Assembly (NCBI RefSeq): GCF_963675905.1
Contig: NZ_OY780936.1
Location: 3,047,946-3,111,945 of the forward strand
DNA: 64,000 bases
Reading direction: 5' to 3'
From: an uncultured Bacteroides sp.
Lineage (GTDB): Bacteria; Bacteroidota; Bacteroidia; Bacteroidales; Bacteroidaceae
In this document: positions 10,509-19,385 of the stretch, piece by piece
Numbering within the stretch: the first letter of the stretch is position 1
How the letters are laid out: each line of letters begins with the position of its first letter
Translations under genes and position numbers: made by a program
The notes under the pieces: generated by a model
Told to the model about the DNA's origin: nothing
What the model saw: the letters and a program-made list of their open reading frames with translations, nothing else
Databases searched by the model: none

Positions 10509-12362
10509 TTACTTTTCCTCCATCAATTTTGTAAATTCTTCAACAAGTCTAACTACATTAAAAGGCTGTCCTTTCACTCTATTGAACTGGCAAATATCCA
10601 GTCCTGGAATTTTCATACGAAGAAGGCCGGCAAACTGTCCAAGATTTTGTTCTACCACTACAATTTTCTTAAATGATCTCAACACCTCTTCTGTATTCTT
10701 TGGTAGTGGATTGATGTATTGAAAATGAGCAAAAGCAACTTTCTTTCCCTCTTCATTGCATTTTTCAACAGCTGAATAAAGGTGTCCGTAAGTTCCACCC
10801 CATCCTACAACAATTAAATCGGCATCTTTATCACCTTGTACTTCAAGTTCGGGTATACAGTTAGCTATATAATCAATTTTAGCCTGGCGAGTCAGCGTCA
10901 TTCTGTGGTGATTATCAGCATCGGTAGAAATAGCACTTGTAACAAAGTCTTTTTCAAGTCCACCAACTCTGTGCATAAAACCTTCCATACCAGGAGTAGC
11001 CCAGTAACGAACCTGAGTTTCAGGATTACGCATATAAGGTTTCCAAACCTCTTGCATCTCTTTCGTTACGTAATTTGGTTTAATTTCAGGATAATCCTTC
11101 AGTGAAGGTATTTTCCAGGCAGCCGATCCATTAGCAATATAACCATCTGTAAGAAGTATAACAGGAGTCATGTGTTCCAATGCTATCTTAGCTGCCATAA
11201 ATGCAGAATCAAAACAATTAGTAGGAGAAGTTGCAGCAATTACAACCAATGGACTTTCACCATTGCGTCCGTATACAGCTTGTAATAAGTCGGTTTGTTC
11301 GCTCTTAGTAGGCAAACCTGTTGAAGGACCACCACGTTGAACATTTACAATAACCAAAGGCAGTTCTGCAATAACAGCAAGATTTATAGCTTCACTTTTA
11401 AGACAAACTCCAGGTCCTGAAGTTGAAGTCACAGCCAGATTTCCGGCAAAAGATGCACCAATAGCACTACATGCACCAGAAATCTCATCTTCACACTGAA
11501 CAGTTACAACACCCAGCTCTTTCCATTTTGACAGATAATGTAGTATATCAGTAGCAGGAGTAATAGGATATGATCCTAAGAATAATTGAAGTCCCGACTT
11601 TTCAGCAGCAGCAACAAGCCCGTAAGCTGTAGCAAGATTACCATTTACATCTGTATAAAAGCCCTTTTCTTTTTCTCCTTTAGATTCAACAACATAAGTA
11701 GAAATAGAAGCATGTATGTTATGACCATAATTGTAGCCATCAGTCAAGACTTTGATATTTGCTTCGGCAATGGAAGGTTTTTTAGAGAACTTTTCCTGAA
11801 GCATGTGCATTGCATGATCCAATGGACGGTTAATCAACCAACAAACCAATCCCAGCGCAAACATATTCTTGCATCTTATAGCTGCTTTATTATCCAGTCC
11901 GCTATCTTTCAGACTCTCCTTGCACATAGAGGTAATAGGAGCATCTATAACCTGATTGTGAATGTTTAGTTCTGCAAAAGCATCATCAGTATTATAGAGA
12001 GCTTTCTCTAAATCCTTTTTAGTAAAGGAGTCTATATCGATAATGATAATAGATTGTGGAGTAAGAAACTTTGCATTTGTTTTTAATGCCGCAGGATTCA
12101 TTGCAACAAGCACATCACATTTATCACCAGAAGTAAAAACTTTCTTTGCACCAATATGCACCTGAAAACCGGAAACTCCACTTATTGTGCCTTGCGGGGC
12201 ACGAATTTCTGCCGGATAATCAGGAAACGTAGATATATCGTTCCCCAATACAGCCGATAAATTAGAGAAAATGTTCCCTGCTAATTGCATTCCGTCACCG
12301 GAATCACCACAGAAGCGAACTACTACTCTCTCTAATTCTTTAACTACAATTTCGTCTGCCAT
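10509..12362 (-). CDS. korA: 2-oxoacid:ferredoxin oxidoreductase, fused gamma-alpha subunit
   Basis: This 617-residue protein joins a gamma domain (about residues 1-190, beginning VVRFCGDSGDGMQLAG) to an alpha domain (from about 235, with GSYPITPATDILHYLS and SGPGVCLKSEAINLA). The last 120 residues hold the domain II/transketolase C-like region (VVGWGGTYGHLYSAVE). Such fusions are typical of Bacteroidota 2-oxoglutarate synthases. It forms an operon with korB, with one base between them, and supplies the CoA- and 2-oxoacid-binding parts. No strong promoter box is visible directly upstream, where the 12402-12462 hairpin lies. Confidence 0.93.
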   Translation of the reverse strand: MADEIVVKELERVVVRFCGDSGDGMQLAGNIFSNLSAVLGNDISTFPDYPAEIRAPQGTISGVSGFQVHIGAKKVFTSGDKCDVLVAMNPAALKTNAKFLTPQSIIIIDIDSFTKKDLEKALYNTDDAFAELNIHNQVIDAPITSMCKESLKDSGLDNKAAIRCKNMFALGLVCWLINRPLDHAMHMLQEKFSKKPSIAEANIKVLTDGYNYGHNIHASISTYVVESKGEKEKGFYTDVNGNLATAYGLVAAAEKSGLQLFLGSYPITPATDILHYLSKWKELGVVTVQCEDEISGACSAIGASFAGNLAVTSTSGPGVCLKSEAINLAVIAELPLVIVNVQRGGPSTGLPTKSEQTDLLQAVYGRNGESPLVVIAATSPTNCFDSAFMAAKIALEHMTPVILLTDGYIANGSAAWKIPSLKDYPEIKPNYVTKEMQEVWKPYMRNPETQVRYWATPGMEGFMHRVGGLEKDFVTSAISTDADNHHRMTLTRQAKIDYIANCIPELEVQGDKDADLIVVGWGGTYGHLYSAVEKCNEEGKKVAFAHFQYINPLPKNTEEVLRSFKKIVVVEQNLGQFAGLLRMKIPGLDICQFNRVKGQPFNVVRLVEEFTKLMEEK

Positions 12363-12401
12363 AACTTATCTTTTTCTTTATTTAAGATTTAATGTTGCAA
12401 G

Positions 12402-12462
12402 AAGCGCATAAATAAGAGTTGAAAGATGTTTAAACATCAACAATCCTCTTATTTATGCGCTT
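12402..12462. repeat. Nested double palindrome between the barrel gene and korA
   Basis: Perfect 17-bp inverted arms (AAGCGCATAAATAAGAG at 12402-12418 and its complement at 12446-12462) enclose a second palindrome, GATGTTTAAACATC (12425-12438), centred on nearly the same point. It lies 113 bases after the barrel gene's stop and 40 bases before korA. It lacks an adjacent U-run. It may be a terminator, a processing structure or an interspersed repeat. Confidence 0.7.
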
Positions 12463-12574
12463 ACAAATATCGGAAAGTTATTCGACTTAGCAAAATCTTT
12501 TCGAATTTATCAGGCATACAGCCATAAACTATTTAAATTCTCTTATCTCCCTTTCTTTATGGATTTTACAAAAA

Positions 12575-15037
12575 TTATTCCTCATTTCCCATCGGCATTG
12601 ACATACTGTCATCACTAGCCTTGTTCTGCTTGTTGTTTTTAGCACGCATATTACCAAAATTATAGGTAAGAGTAAAGCCAATCTTTCTTCCACCTCTCCA
12701 GTTTTCAGAATCCTGAATAAATCCGGTACCATAGGTAATTGTATGTTGTTTACGTGAATCCAGAATATCTCGTGCATTAATACTAAGACTAAACCTTTTA
12801 TTCATAAACGATTTTCTTAAACCTGCATCCAGCATATAATTAGCCTTTTGAGTTCCTTGCGCCACCACTTGTTTCGCATTATAACCTCCGGTCAACTGCA
12901 AAGAAAAAGATTTAGGAAGAATAATATTAGCGATCATTCTTGCATTCCATGAAAAGTTCTCATCTGCATTACCAATCACAGGAGTTGTTTTTCCTGCTGG
13001 TAAATAGCTAAAGCCATCCAGTTTATAATAAAACAGATTCACTGTTGTAGTAAGATCTAATATTTTAAACAACTTATTTTTTCCTACTAGTTCAATTCCG
13101 GCAGAGGTTGTCTGCGCCACATTTTCATAGGTACTTTTCATCACATTTCCATCCAAATATCTAATGCTTTGAATTACATCATCGGTTGTACGGTAATAAC
13201 CAGAGAAAGACAGCGTATGATTCTCCCAATTCTTTATATAATTAAGTTCAAGAGCATTTGAATATTCCGGATTCAATTTTGGATTACCAAAAGAGATATT
13301 AGTTGAGTCTGTAATATTCATAAAAGAGTTAAGCTGACCTCCCCATGGACGAGAAATACGTCTTGTATAATTCAACTGAATCTCATTATTTTCAGGCAAA
13401 GAATATGATATAAAAGCACTTGGAAACAGACTGAAGTAGTCCTTCTGAAATGGAGTACTTGCAAAAGTATAATCTTCCGACTTTGTATTCACTTTTGAGT
13501 ACTCTCCACGCATACCAATCTGATATCCGAACTTTTTAATTCTTCCGGAATAAGTAGCATATAATGCATGAACATCCTGATTATAAATAAAACGGTTATA
13601 TAAACTGTTATCAAATACAGCAGAGCTTTCTGACAATCCTGAATAAGTTTCAACAGGACTGTTTTCTCTACCTAAAGTACCTTTATAACCAGCTTCTAAC
13701 TTCGCATTATCGTTAATCTTATTCTGATAATCCAACTGGAATTCCCAGTTATGATGATTCATATTATTAAGCTGACGTTGATAAGACGATGTAGTTTTGT
13801 CTGTAAAATAAGAGGTCTGATCGTATATACTGGTATTATCCATTCCCCATTTGTTATATGAAGCAGTAAAATCCAGATAACTATCTTTTGTAAAATCACG
13901 CTTATAACCAACCTCAAGATTTCCACCATTCATTGAATTATCCGAATTAGATGAACGGAAACTTTTATAAAATGAATTTGGGACATTACTTAAATAATTG
14001 ATATTACTACTACTATTCATACCACCAAACATACCGAAACCACCTACTGTTAAATGATCTTTTTTAGTAGCATGATAGGTTACCCCACCTCTAAGGAATA
14101 CTCCCGAGTGTTCACCATCCTGATCTGATTTAGTATTCAGATAAGTATCATCACTTGTACTTTCAGTTCCTTGCGTATTTGTTCTATTGGTATTTCCACC
14201 ACCGGTTCTTTCGTGATGACGACGACCAACATTCCCATAAATATCAAATTTACTGCTACTATAATTGATATTGAAACTACCGTTATATCCCCCTTTTGAA
14301 TCGGCACCTGCTTGTACACTACCAAAATATCCAGCTTTACGATCTTGCTTTAAAACGATATTAATAATACCAGCTGTACCTTCAGGACTGTATTTAGCAG
14401 AAGGATTAGTTATTACTTCAATCTTTTCGATATTCTCGGCAGGCATTTGTTCCAAGATCTGTGCTCTGTTGTCAGCAGACAGACCAGATGCTTTTCCGTT
14501 GATCCAGACTGTTACATTTGAATTACCACGAAGCGAAACATCGCCATCATTATTAACTTCTATTGAAGGTATATTGCTTAATACATCACTGGCTGAACCT
14601 CCTGCAGAAGATATATTCTGGTCCACATCAAACACCTTCTTATCAATTTCAAATCTCATCTGAGCTTTTTGGCCCACAACTTCTACCTCTTTTAGTACAT
14701 GACTGTCTTCTGCCAAAGATATCTGATTCAGATTTACGCTCTTCTTCGATGAAATTGTAAATTCATTCTCATAAGCCTTATAACCAATGTATGACACATT
14801 AACAATGTAGGTTCCATCTTTCAACCCGCCCAAAACAAATTCTCCAGACTGATCGGTTACCCCACCTTTAACTAACGAAGCATTCGCTTTCGTCTTCACA
14901 CTAACATTTACAAACTGCAAAGCCTCTTTCGTCTTTGAATCTATTACCTTTCCTTTAATAACCCCAAGCTCCCCTGAAGCCGCGTAACTACAAATACTGA
15001 TTACCAGTAAAAGTATACCTAATAAAAATCTCTTCAT
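12575..15037 (-). CDS. TonB-type outer-membrane beta-barrel protein with carboxypeptidase-like domain
   Basis: About 820 residues: a signal peptide (MKRFLLGILLLVISICSYAA), a carboxypeptidase-regulatory-like beta-sandwich at about 25-110 (GVIKGKVIDSKTKEALQFVNV), a plug-like region with LSNIPSIEVNNDGDVSLRGN at about 150-230, and a long C-terminal barrel with repeated aromatic strands ending in a GFTLTYNF strand and a charged tail. This resembles the outer-membrane beta-barrel family often annotated TonB-dependent receptor. The cargo is unknown and no SusD partner lies next to it, so it is not an obvious polysaccharide locus. An upstream in-frame ATG at 15151 is disfavoured because the signal peptide begins at 15037. 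Confidence 0.85.
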   Translation of the reverse strand: MKRFLLGILLLVISICSYAASGELGVIKGKVIDSKTKEALQFVNVSVKTKANASLVKGGVTDQSGEFVLGGLKDGTYIVNVSYIGYKAYENEFTISSKKSVNLNQISLAEDSHVLKEVEVVGQKAQMRFEIDKKVFDVDQNISSAGGSASDVLSNIPSIEVNNDGDVSLRGNSNVTVWINGKASGLSADNRAQILEQMPAENIEKIEVITNPSAKYSPEGTAGIINIVLKQDRKAGYFGSVQAGADSKGGYNGSFNINYSSSKFDIYGNVGRRHHERTGGGNTNRTNTQGTESTSDDTYLNTKSDQDGEHSGVFLRGGVTYHATKKDHLTVGGFGMFGGMNSSSNINYLSNVPNSFYKSFRSSNSDNSMNGGNLEVGYKRDFTKDSYLDFTASYNKWGMDNTSIYDQTSYFTDKTTSSYQRQLNNMNHHNWEFQLDYQNKINDNAKLEAGYKGTLGRENSPVETYSGLSESSAVFDNSLYNRFIYNQDVHALYATYSGRIKKFGYQIGMRGEYSKVNTKSEDYTFASTPFQKDYFSLFPSAFISYSLPENNEIQLNYTRRISRPWGGQLNSFMNITDSTNISFGNPKLNPEYSNALELNYIKNWENHTLSFSGYYRTTDDVIQSIRYLDGNVMKSTYENVAQTTSAGIELVGKNKLFKILDLTTTVNLFYYKLDGFSYLPAGKTTPVIGNADENFSWNARMIANIILPKSFSLQLTGGYNAKQVVAQGTQKANYMLDAGLRKSFMNKRFSLSINARDILDSRKQHTITYGTGFIQDSENWRGGRKIGFTLTYNFGNMRAKNNKQNKASDDSMSMPMGNEE

Positions 15038-15134
15038 TATCCAAATCTTTAATTTTCTCTTAAATATATACTCTTTTTTGATCGGCTTACAGAGCAAAGG
15101 TTTAAAGCATTGATGTTCTTTAACAAAGATTTTT

Positions 15135-15166
15135 TTTGTGCATATCAACAAAATAGATTACCTTTG
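15135..15166 (+). promoter_or_regulatory. tRNA-Arg promoter
   Basis: TTTG (15135-15138), 20 bases, then TACCTTTG (15159-15166) match the Bacteroides consensus exactly. The -7 box ends 12 bases before the mature tRNA. Confidence 0.75.
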
Positions 15167-15178
15167 TGCCTGCATTTC

Positions 15179-15250
15179 GGCCTTGTAGTTCAATGGATAG
15201 AACAAAAGTTTCCTAAACTTTAGATCCGAGTTCGATTCTCGGCGGGGCTA
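15179..15250 (+). tRNA. tRNA-Arg (anticodon CCT)
   Basis: A full cloverleaf can be drawn: acceptor GGCCTTG/CGGGGCT with several G-T pairs, D stem GTTC/GAAC, anticodon stem AAAGT/ACTTT with loop TTCCTAA (anticodon CCT), and T arm CCGAG-TTCGATT-CTCGG. The discriminator is A and CCA is not encoded. It reads AGG codons. A strong promoter stands just upstream. Confidence 0.93.
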
Positions 15251-15510
15251 CTTACCACCAATATTCCCCTGATAAACAATTCTTTAACAAATCAAAAATC
15301 ATTTCACCAATCTTCGCCAGTTACTTTTCTGCGAATTGATAATAGACGGAACTTATTAAAAGAAAAATATTAAATTCGGAACTTGTTCTATTAATATTTA
15401 TTAAGGTAATCGTTAAATTTATTATAGTAACCAGATACAAATTACGAAAGATATATTAAAGGTATAAGTTTATAAAAAACTGATAATCATATTATAAACA
15501 TGACTTCAAA
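15251..15510. other. AT-rich spacer downstream of tRNA-Arg
   Basis: I see no coding frame or stable hairpin here. The short word CGGAACTT occurs twice about 30 bases apart. The promoter for the next operon begins at 15511. Confidence 0.4.
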
Positions 15511-15542
15511 TTTGGAAAGCACTTTTCTTTGTTTTATATTTG
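15511..15542 (+). promoter_or_regulatory. Promoter of the four-gene ECF-S/DUF362/ferredoxin operon
   Basis: TTTG (15511-15514), 20 bases, then TATATTTG (15535-15542) form an excellent Bacteroides promoter. The leader to the first ATG (15654) is about 105 bases. I recognise no riboswitch fold in it. Confidence 0.7.
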
Positions 15543-15653
15543 TAGCTAAACGTTTGATGTATTCGTAAGCAACAAACAGAACTATAAGATTGCTAAACAA
15601 CTCTTGCACTGAGCTATCAGACACATTGATTATTAACATATAAACATATAACG

Positions 15654-16172
15654 ATGAGAAGTCTTGCCTTTCAACCAGTCAATCTAAGCTTATTAAATTA
15701 CCGCGCTTATTTATTAAGTTTTGCTTTTATTGCCGGCAATTTAATTTTTCCACAAATCTGTCACTTAGTTCCTGATGGTGGTAAAATGTTACTTCCAATC
15801 TATTTCTTTACATTGATTGCATCTTATAAGTTTGGAATCCGAATAGGGTTAATAACTGCTTTATTATCTCCATTATGTAACCATTTACTTTTCGGGATGC
15901 CACCAATCGGTGCACTTCCGGTACTACTAATAAAATCATCATTACTGGCAATTGCAGCCGCATGGATTGCTCAACGCAGCAAAAAAGTATCGCTACTCCT
16001 TATTGCAGTAACTGTTATTGCCTATCAATTCATTGGCAGCATTGCAGAATACGTAATTAGCGGTAGTCTTCCAATGGCTATACAAGATATCACTTTAGGC
16101 TTTCCTGGAATGATTATCCAAATTGTTTTTGGATGGTTAATTCTGAAATCATTGGCAAAATATGAATGCTAA
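15654..16172 (+). CDS. ECF-transporter S-component-like membrane protein
   Basis: This 172-residue hydrophobic protein has about five or six membrane segments. The pattern (KFGIRIGLITALLSPLCNHLLFG, here cited by its first residues, then PVLLIKSSLLAIAAAWIA, and a late GFPGMIIQIVFGWLIL) resembles substrate-binding S components of energy-coupling-factor vitamin transporters. No ECF ATPase or T component is nearby, so a shared module elsewhere or a solitary role would be needed. It is the first gene of an operon and overlaps the next gene by 11 bases. The substrate is not evident. Confidence 0.65.
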   Translation: MRSLAFQPVNLSLLNYRAYLLSFAFIAGNLIFPQICHLVPDGGKMLLPIYFFTLIASYKFGIRIGLITALLSPLCNHLLFGMPPIGALPVLLIKSSLLAIAAAWIAQRSKKVSLLLIAVTVIAYQFIGSIAEYVISGSLPMAIQDITLGFPGMIIQIVFGWLILKSLAKYEC

Positions 16173-16560
16173 AAGCTTTGAAGAGGTAATCGACAGGATT
16201 CTTCATCTTGAAATAAATGAGTCTTTCGACATGATTGTTGCAATAGCCAATGGTGGTATTATTCCGGCAGCTCTGCTCAATCAACGTTTAAATCTGGAAA
16301 TACATCTTCTTAAGCTGAATTTAAGAGACAGTGAGCAACATCAGATGTATGATCAGCCCCAGTTACTGGAACCTATTGATTTTTGTTTTGAAGGAAAAAG
16401 AATTTTATTGGTTGAAGACCGTATAAAAACCGGTACAACCATTAAATATGCACAGCAGCTTCTTGCCGGAGCAGCTAAATTAAAGACATTTGCAGTAAAT
16501 GGCAATGCAGATTATTGCCTCTATAATGAGAGTTGTTTTAAATTTCCCTGGATTTTATAA
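16162..16560 (+). CDS. Type I phosphoribosyltransferase-like protein
   Basis: This 132-residue protein has the PRTase fold signature: an early IVAIANGGIIPAALL loop and the PRPP-binding motif ILLVEDRIKTGTTIK. In the latter the usual second acidic residue pair is ED followed by R rather than DD. It is shorter than typical hypoxanthine or orotate PRTases. It overlaps the preceding membrane-protein gene by 11 bases and lies 9 bases before the DUF362 gene, so translation is probably coupled. The base it uses is unknown, and the protein could be regulatory rather than catalytic. Confidence 0.7.
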   Translation: MNAKSFEEVIDRILHLEINESFDMIVAIANGGIIPAALLNQRLNLEIHLLKLNLRDSEQHQMYDQPQLLEPIDFCFEGKRILLVEDRIKTGTTIKYAQQLLAGAAKLKTFAVNGNADYCLYNESCFKFPWIL

Positions 16561-16569
16561 ACAAGCAAT

Positions 16570-17508
16570 ATGGATAGACGAGATTTCTTACGATTAGTAG
16601 CATTGACAGGCCTTGCATCTACAGTAACGCCAAGTGAAGCTTTTGATTTATTGAAGCAGACAGGCGAAAACGAGGCAACTAAGCAGGCTTATGATATGGT
16701 AGCTGTAATGGGTGGCGAACCGGAAGTTATGTTCCGTCATGCCATTAAAGAAATGGGAGGAATGGGCAAATTTGTGAAAAAGGGTCAGAAAGTTTGTATC
16801 AAGCCCAATATTGGGTGGGATAAAGTTCCCGAACTGGCCGGAAACACGAACCCTAAACTAATAGGAGAGATAGTTAAACAATGCTTTGATGCAGGAGCTA
16901 AAGACGTTGTTGTTTTTGACCATACTTGCGATGACTGGCGTAAATGTTACAAGAATAGTGGTATTGAAGATGCAGCAAAAGAAGCGGGAGCTAAAGTTGT
17001 ACCGGCACATGAAGAATCATACTATCGGACAATATCTCTTCCTAAAGCGAAGGTTTTAAAAACAGCCAAGGTACATAAAGCTTTATTAGATAGTGATGTA
17101 TGGATAAACGTCCCAATTCTAAAGAATCATGGTGGTGCCAAAATGAGTATATCCATGAAAAATATGATGGGAATTGTATGGGACAGAGGTTACTTCCATG
17201 AAAATGACTTGCAGCAATGCATAGCAGATATCTGTTCCCTTGCTAAACATCCGGTTTTGAACGTTGTTGATGCTTACCGGGTTTTGAAGAGTAATGGTCC
17301 GCGTGGTAGATCGGCTGCAGATGTTGCTTTAGCAAAAGGACTGTTTATATCTCAGGATATTGTTGCAGTGGACACTGCTGCTGTAAAATTCTTCAATCAG
17401 ATCGCAAAGATGCCTATAGAACAAGTTACTCACATTGCAAATGCTTCTCAGCTAAAACTGGGAAACATGAATCTGGATAAGATGAATATTAAACGAATTA
17501 AACTATAA
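16570..17508 (+). CDS. DUF362 domain protein with twin-arginine-like leader
   Basis: This 312-residue protein begins MDRRDFLRLVALTGLAS, a twin-arginine-type signal, which suggests export in folded form. The body matches the DUF362 family of unknown function: GQKVCIKPNIGWDK, VVVFDHTCDDW, then NVPILKNHGGAKMSISMKN, and a late DIVAVDTAAVKFF. DUF362 proteins often sit beside 4Fe-4S ferredoxins, as here. I see no clustered cysteine motif in this copy. It is followed after 2 bases by the membrane ferredoxin gene, so an exported redox partner role is plausible but inferred. Confidence 0.8.
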   Translation: MDRRDFLRLVALTGLASTVTPSEAFDLLKQTGENEATKQAYDMVAVMGGEPEVMFRHAIKEMGGMGKFVKKGQKVCIKPNIGWDKVPELAGNTNPKLIGEIVKQCFDAGAKDVVVFDHTCDDWRKCYKNSGIEDAAKEAGAKVVPAHEESYYRTISLPKAKVLKTAKVHKALLDSDVWINVPILKNHGGAKMSISMKNMMGIVWDRGYFHENDLQQCIADICSLAKHPVLNVVDAYRVLKSNGPRGRSAADVALAKGLFISQDIVAVDTAAVKFFNQIAKMPIEQVTHIANASQLKLGNMNLDKMNIKRIKL

Positions 17509-17510
17509 AT

Positions 17511-19031
17511 ATGTTACGTAAAACCAGAATAGCGATAGCATTAATCATGTTATCGCTTATTACTTTTTATTTCATAGACTTTGCTGGCATTGCACCACAT
17601 AAATTACAATTGCTGACTACTATCCAACTAGCTCCAGCCTTATTAGCATTAAATATTGGAGTTTTAATATTTCTATTTCTCCTCACTTTCCTTTTTGGAA
17701 GAGTATATTGTTCAGCAATTTGTCCTCTTGGAATATGGCAGGATGTACTGGAAACTTGTTCAAGGCTCTTCACAAAAAGAAAGAAATACAAGTATCTTAA
17801 ACCTAAGAATTATCTAAGATATAGCATACTTATTGGAGTTGTTATAGCATTTTTCGCAGGCTTCACATTTTTATTAAGCTTACTCGAGCCATATAGCATT
17901 TTCGGACGCATGGCTTCTAGTTTATTCCGTCCCGTCTATCTTTATGGAAACAACCAGTTAGCAGGCGTATTAGGACATTTCAACAATTACAGTCTTTACG
18001 TTGTAGAAATAGTTATCCGAAGTATTTTCTCTTTTGTGATTGCCTCAATTAGTCTACTAATCGTATCATTCCTTGCGTATAAATATGGAAGACTCTATTG
18101 CAATACAATCTGCCCTGTAGGAAGCTTATTAGGACTTATATCCAAATATTCTATATTCAAAATAAAATTTAACGAAGATGCATGTAATAGTTGTGGCGCT
18201 TGTGCTGCAAAATGCAAATCTTCATGTATTGACATCAAAGAACATAAAATAGATCACAGCCGGTGCGTGGGATGTTTTAACTGTTTGCCTGTCTGCAAAA
18301 AGAAAGCTATAAAGTTCACTTATGCATTTGCATCCGCATCTGCAAAACAAGAAAATAAGCCTAACGACAGCCGACGAATGTTTCTGAGCATAACCGGAGC
18401 CGGATTAATTACCGTTCCTCTTTTAAAAGCTCAGAATGTAATGGCTTCATTAAGCAAAAACAAACCATACAAAAAGCAACATCCATTATCTCCTCCAGGA
18501 TCTATAAGTGCAGACCATTTACTTAAGCACTGCACCGCCTGTCACTTGTGTGTAAGTCGTTGCCCATCTCATGTACTTAAACCAGCTTTTACTGAATATG
18601 GATTAGGTGGAATAATGCAACCAATGATGAGCTTCGAAAAAGGCTTCTGCAATTACGATTGTACTGTTTGCTCAAATACTTGTCCAAACGGAGCCATTTT
18701 GCCGCTTACCAAAGAGGAAAAGCATCTAACACAGATGGGGCGCGTTGTCTTTACAATGGAGAACTGTATTGTTTATAACGATGAAACAGATTGCGGTGCT
18801 TGTTCTGAGCATTGTCCTACACAAGCCGTTAAAATGGTAGACTACAAAGATGGATTAACCATTCCAAGTGTAAATCCGGATATTTGCGTAGGTTGCGGAG
18901 GATGTGAATATGTTTGTCCGGCTACTCCTTTCAAAGCTATAAATGTAGAAGGCAATGTGGTTCAGCTAAAGGCTAAACCTTTTAAAGACGAAAAAAACAA
19001 AGATGTAAAGGTTGATAGTTTTGGATTCTAA
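17511..19031 (+). CDS. Polyferredoxin: NapH-like membrane protein fused to a NapG-like ferredoxin
   Basis: 506 residues. The first ~230 hold about five membrane segments with two NapH/MauN-type loops, GRVYCSAICPLG and GRLYCNTICPVG. Then come two 4Fe-4S motifs (CNSCGACAAKC and CVGCFNCLPVC). Near residue 288 there is an internal SRRMFLSITGAG, which looks like a second twin-arginine leader. The remainder carries further clusters: CTACHLCVSRC, CNYDCTVCSNTC, the CGACSEHC group and CVGCGGCEYVC. This looks like a fusion of a quinol-oxidising membrane ferredoxin with an exported one. It is the last gene of the operon and likely passes electrons across the membrane towards the DUF362 protein (inference). 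Confidence 0.82.
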   Translation: MLRKTRIAIALIMLSLITFYFIDFAGIAPHKLQLLTTIQLAPALLALNIGVLIFLFLLTFLFGRVYCSAICPLGIWQDVLETCSRLFTKRKKYKYLKPKNYLRYSILIGVVIAFFAGFTFLLSLLEPYSIFGRMASSLFRPVYLYGNNQLAGVLGHFNNYSLYVVEIVIRSIFSFVIASISLLIVSFLAYKYGRLYCNTICPVGSLLGLISKYSIFKIKFNEDACNSCGACAAKCKSSCIDIKEHKIDHSRCVGCFNCLPVCKKKAIKFTYAFASASAKQENKPNDSRRMFLSITGAGLITVPLLKAQNVMASLSKNKPYKKQHPLSPPGSISADHLLKHCTACHLCVSRCPSHVLKPAFTEYGLGGIMQPMMSFEKGFCNYDCTVCSNTCPNGAILPLTKEEKHLTQMGRVVFTMENCIVYNDETDCGACSEHCPTQAVKMVDYKDGLTIPSVNPDICVGCGGCEYVCPATPFKAINVEGNVVQLKAKPFKDEKNKDVKVDSFGF

Positions 19032-19086
19032 TACAGCCGTTTAAAACAACGGGAAATTCATTTCTATTTATTGTTATCAACCTGTT

Positions 19087-19157
19087 ATATAGAAAGAACG
19101 ATTATATCATATAGATGCTACCTTGTAGCAAAAAAGATATAATCGTTCTTTCTATAT
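19087..19157. repeat. Long nested inverted repeat (terminator or interspersed repeat)
   Basis: Perfect 22-bp arms (19087-19108 and 19136-19157, core AGAAAGAACGATTATATC) enclose a smaller hairpin TGCTAC-CTT-GTAGCA (19116-19130) centred on almost the same point. It starts 55 bases after the ferredoxin stop. It could terminate that operon, but the stem is longer than usual and has the same nested plan as the element at 12402-12462. Confidence 0.75.
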
Positions 19158-19385
19158 TTCAGTCTTTGCTCTTCTCATCAAATTCAATTTTAAATAATCA
19201 AAGATCATTGGGGAATAGCATCATATTTGCACATCATATTAAAAAAAGCAGTACATTTGCAGTCCAAAACCAATCATTGAATTAATAATAGAGTGCTTAG
19301 TTATCAAATACTTAAACAATCACATACTTCCTGAAAAAGCAGAAGGTTAGTTGAGACCAAGCACCTCGTTGAAATTAAATAAAAA

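Noticed and set aside
12575-15037. SusC of a polysaccharide utilisation locus
   Set aside because: No SusD-like lipoprotein, glycosidase or hybrid sensor is adjacent, and the barrel resembles the shorter family without a SusD partner.
15543-15653. Riboswitch in the leader of the S-component gene
   Set aside because: The leader is about 105 bases and lacks a recognisable conserved core or clear terminator/antiterminator pairing.
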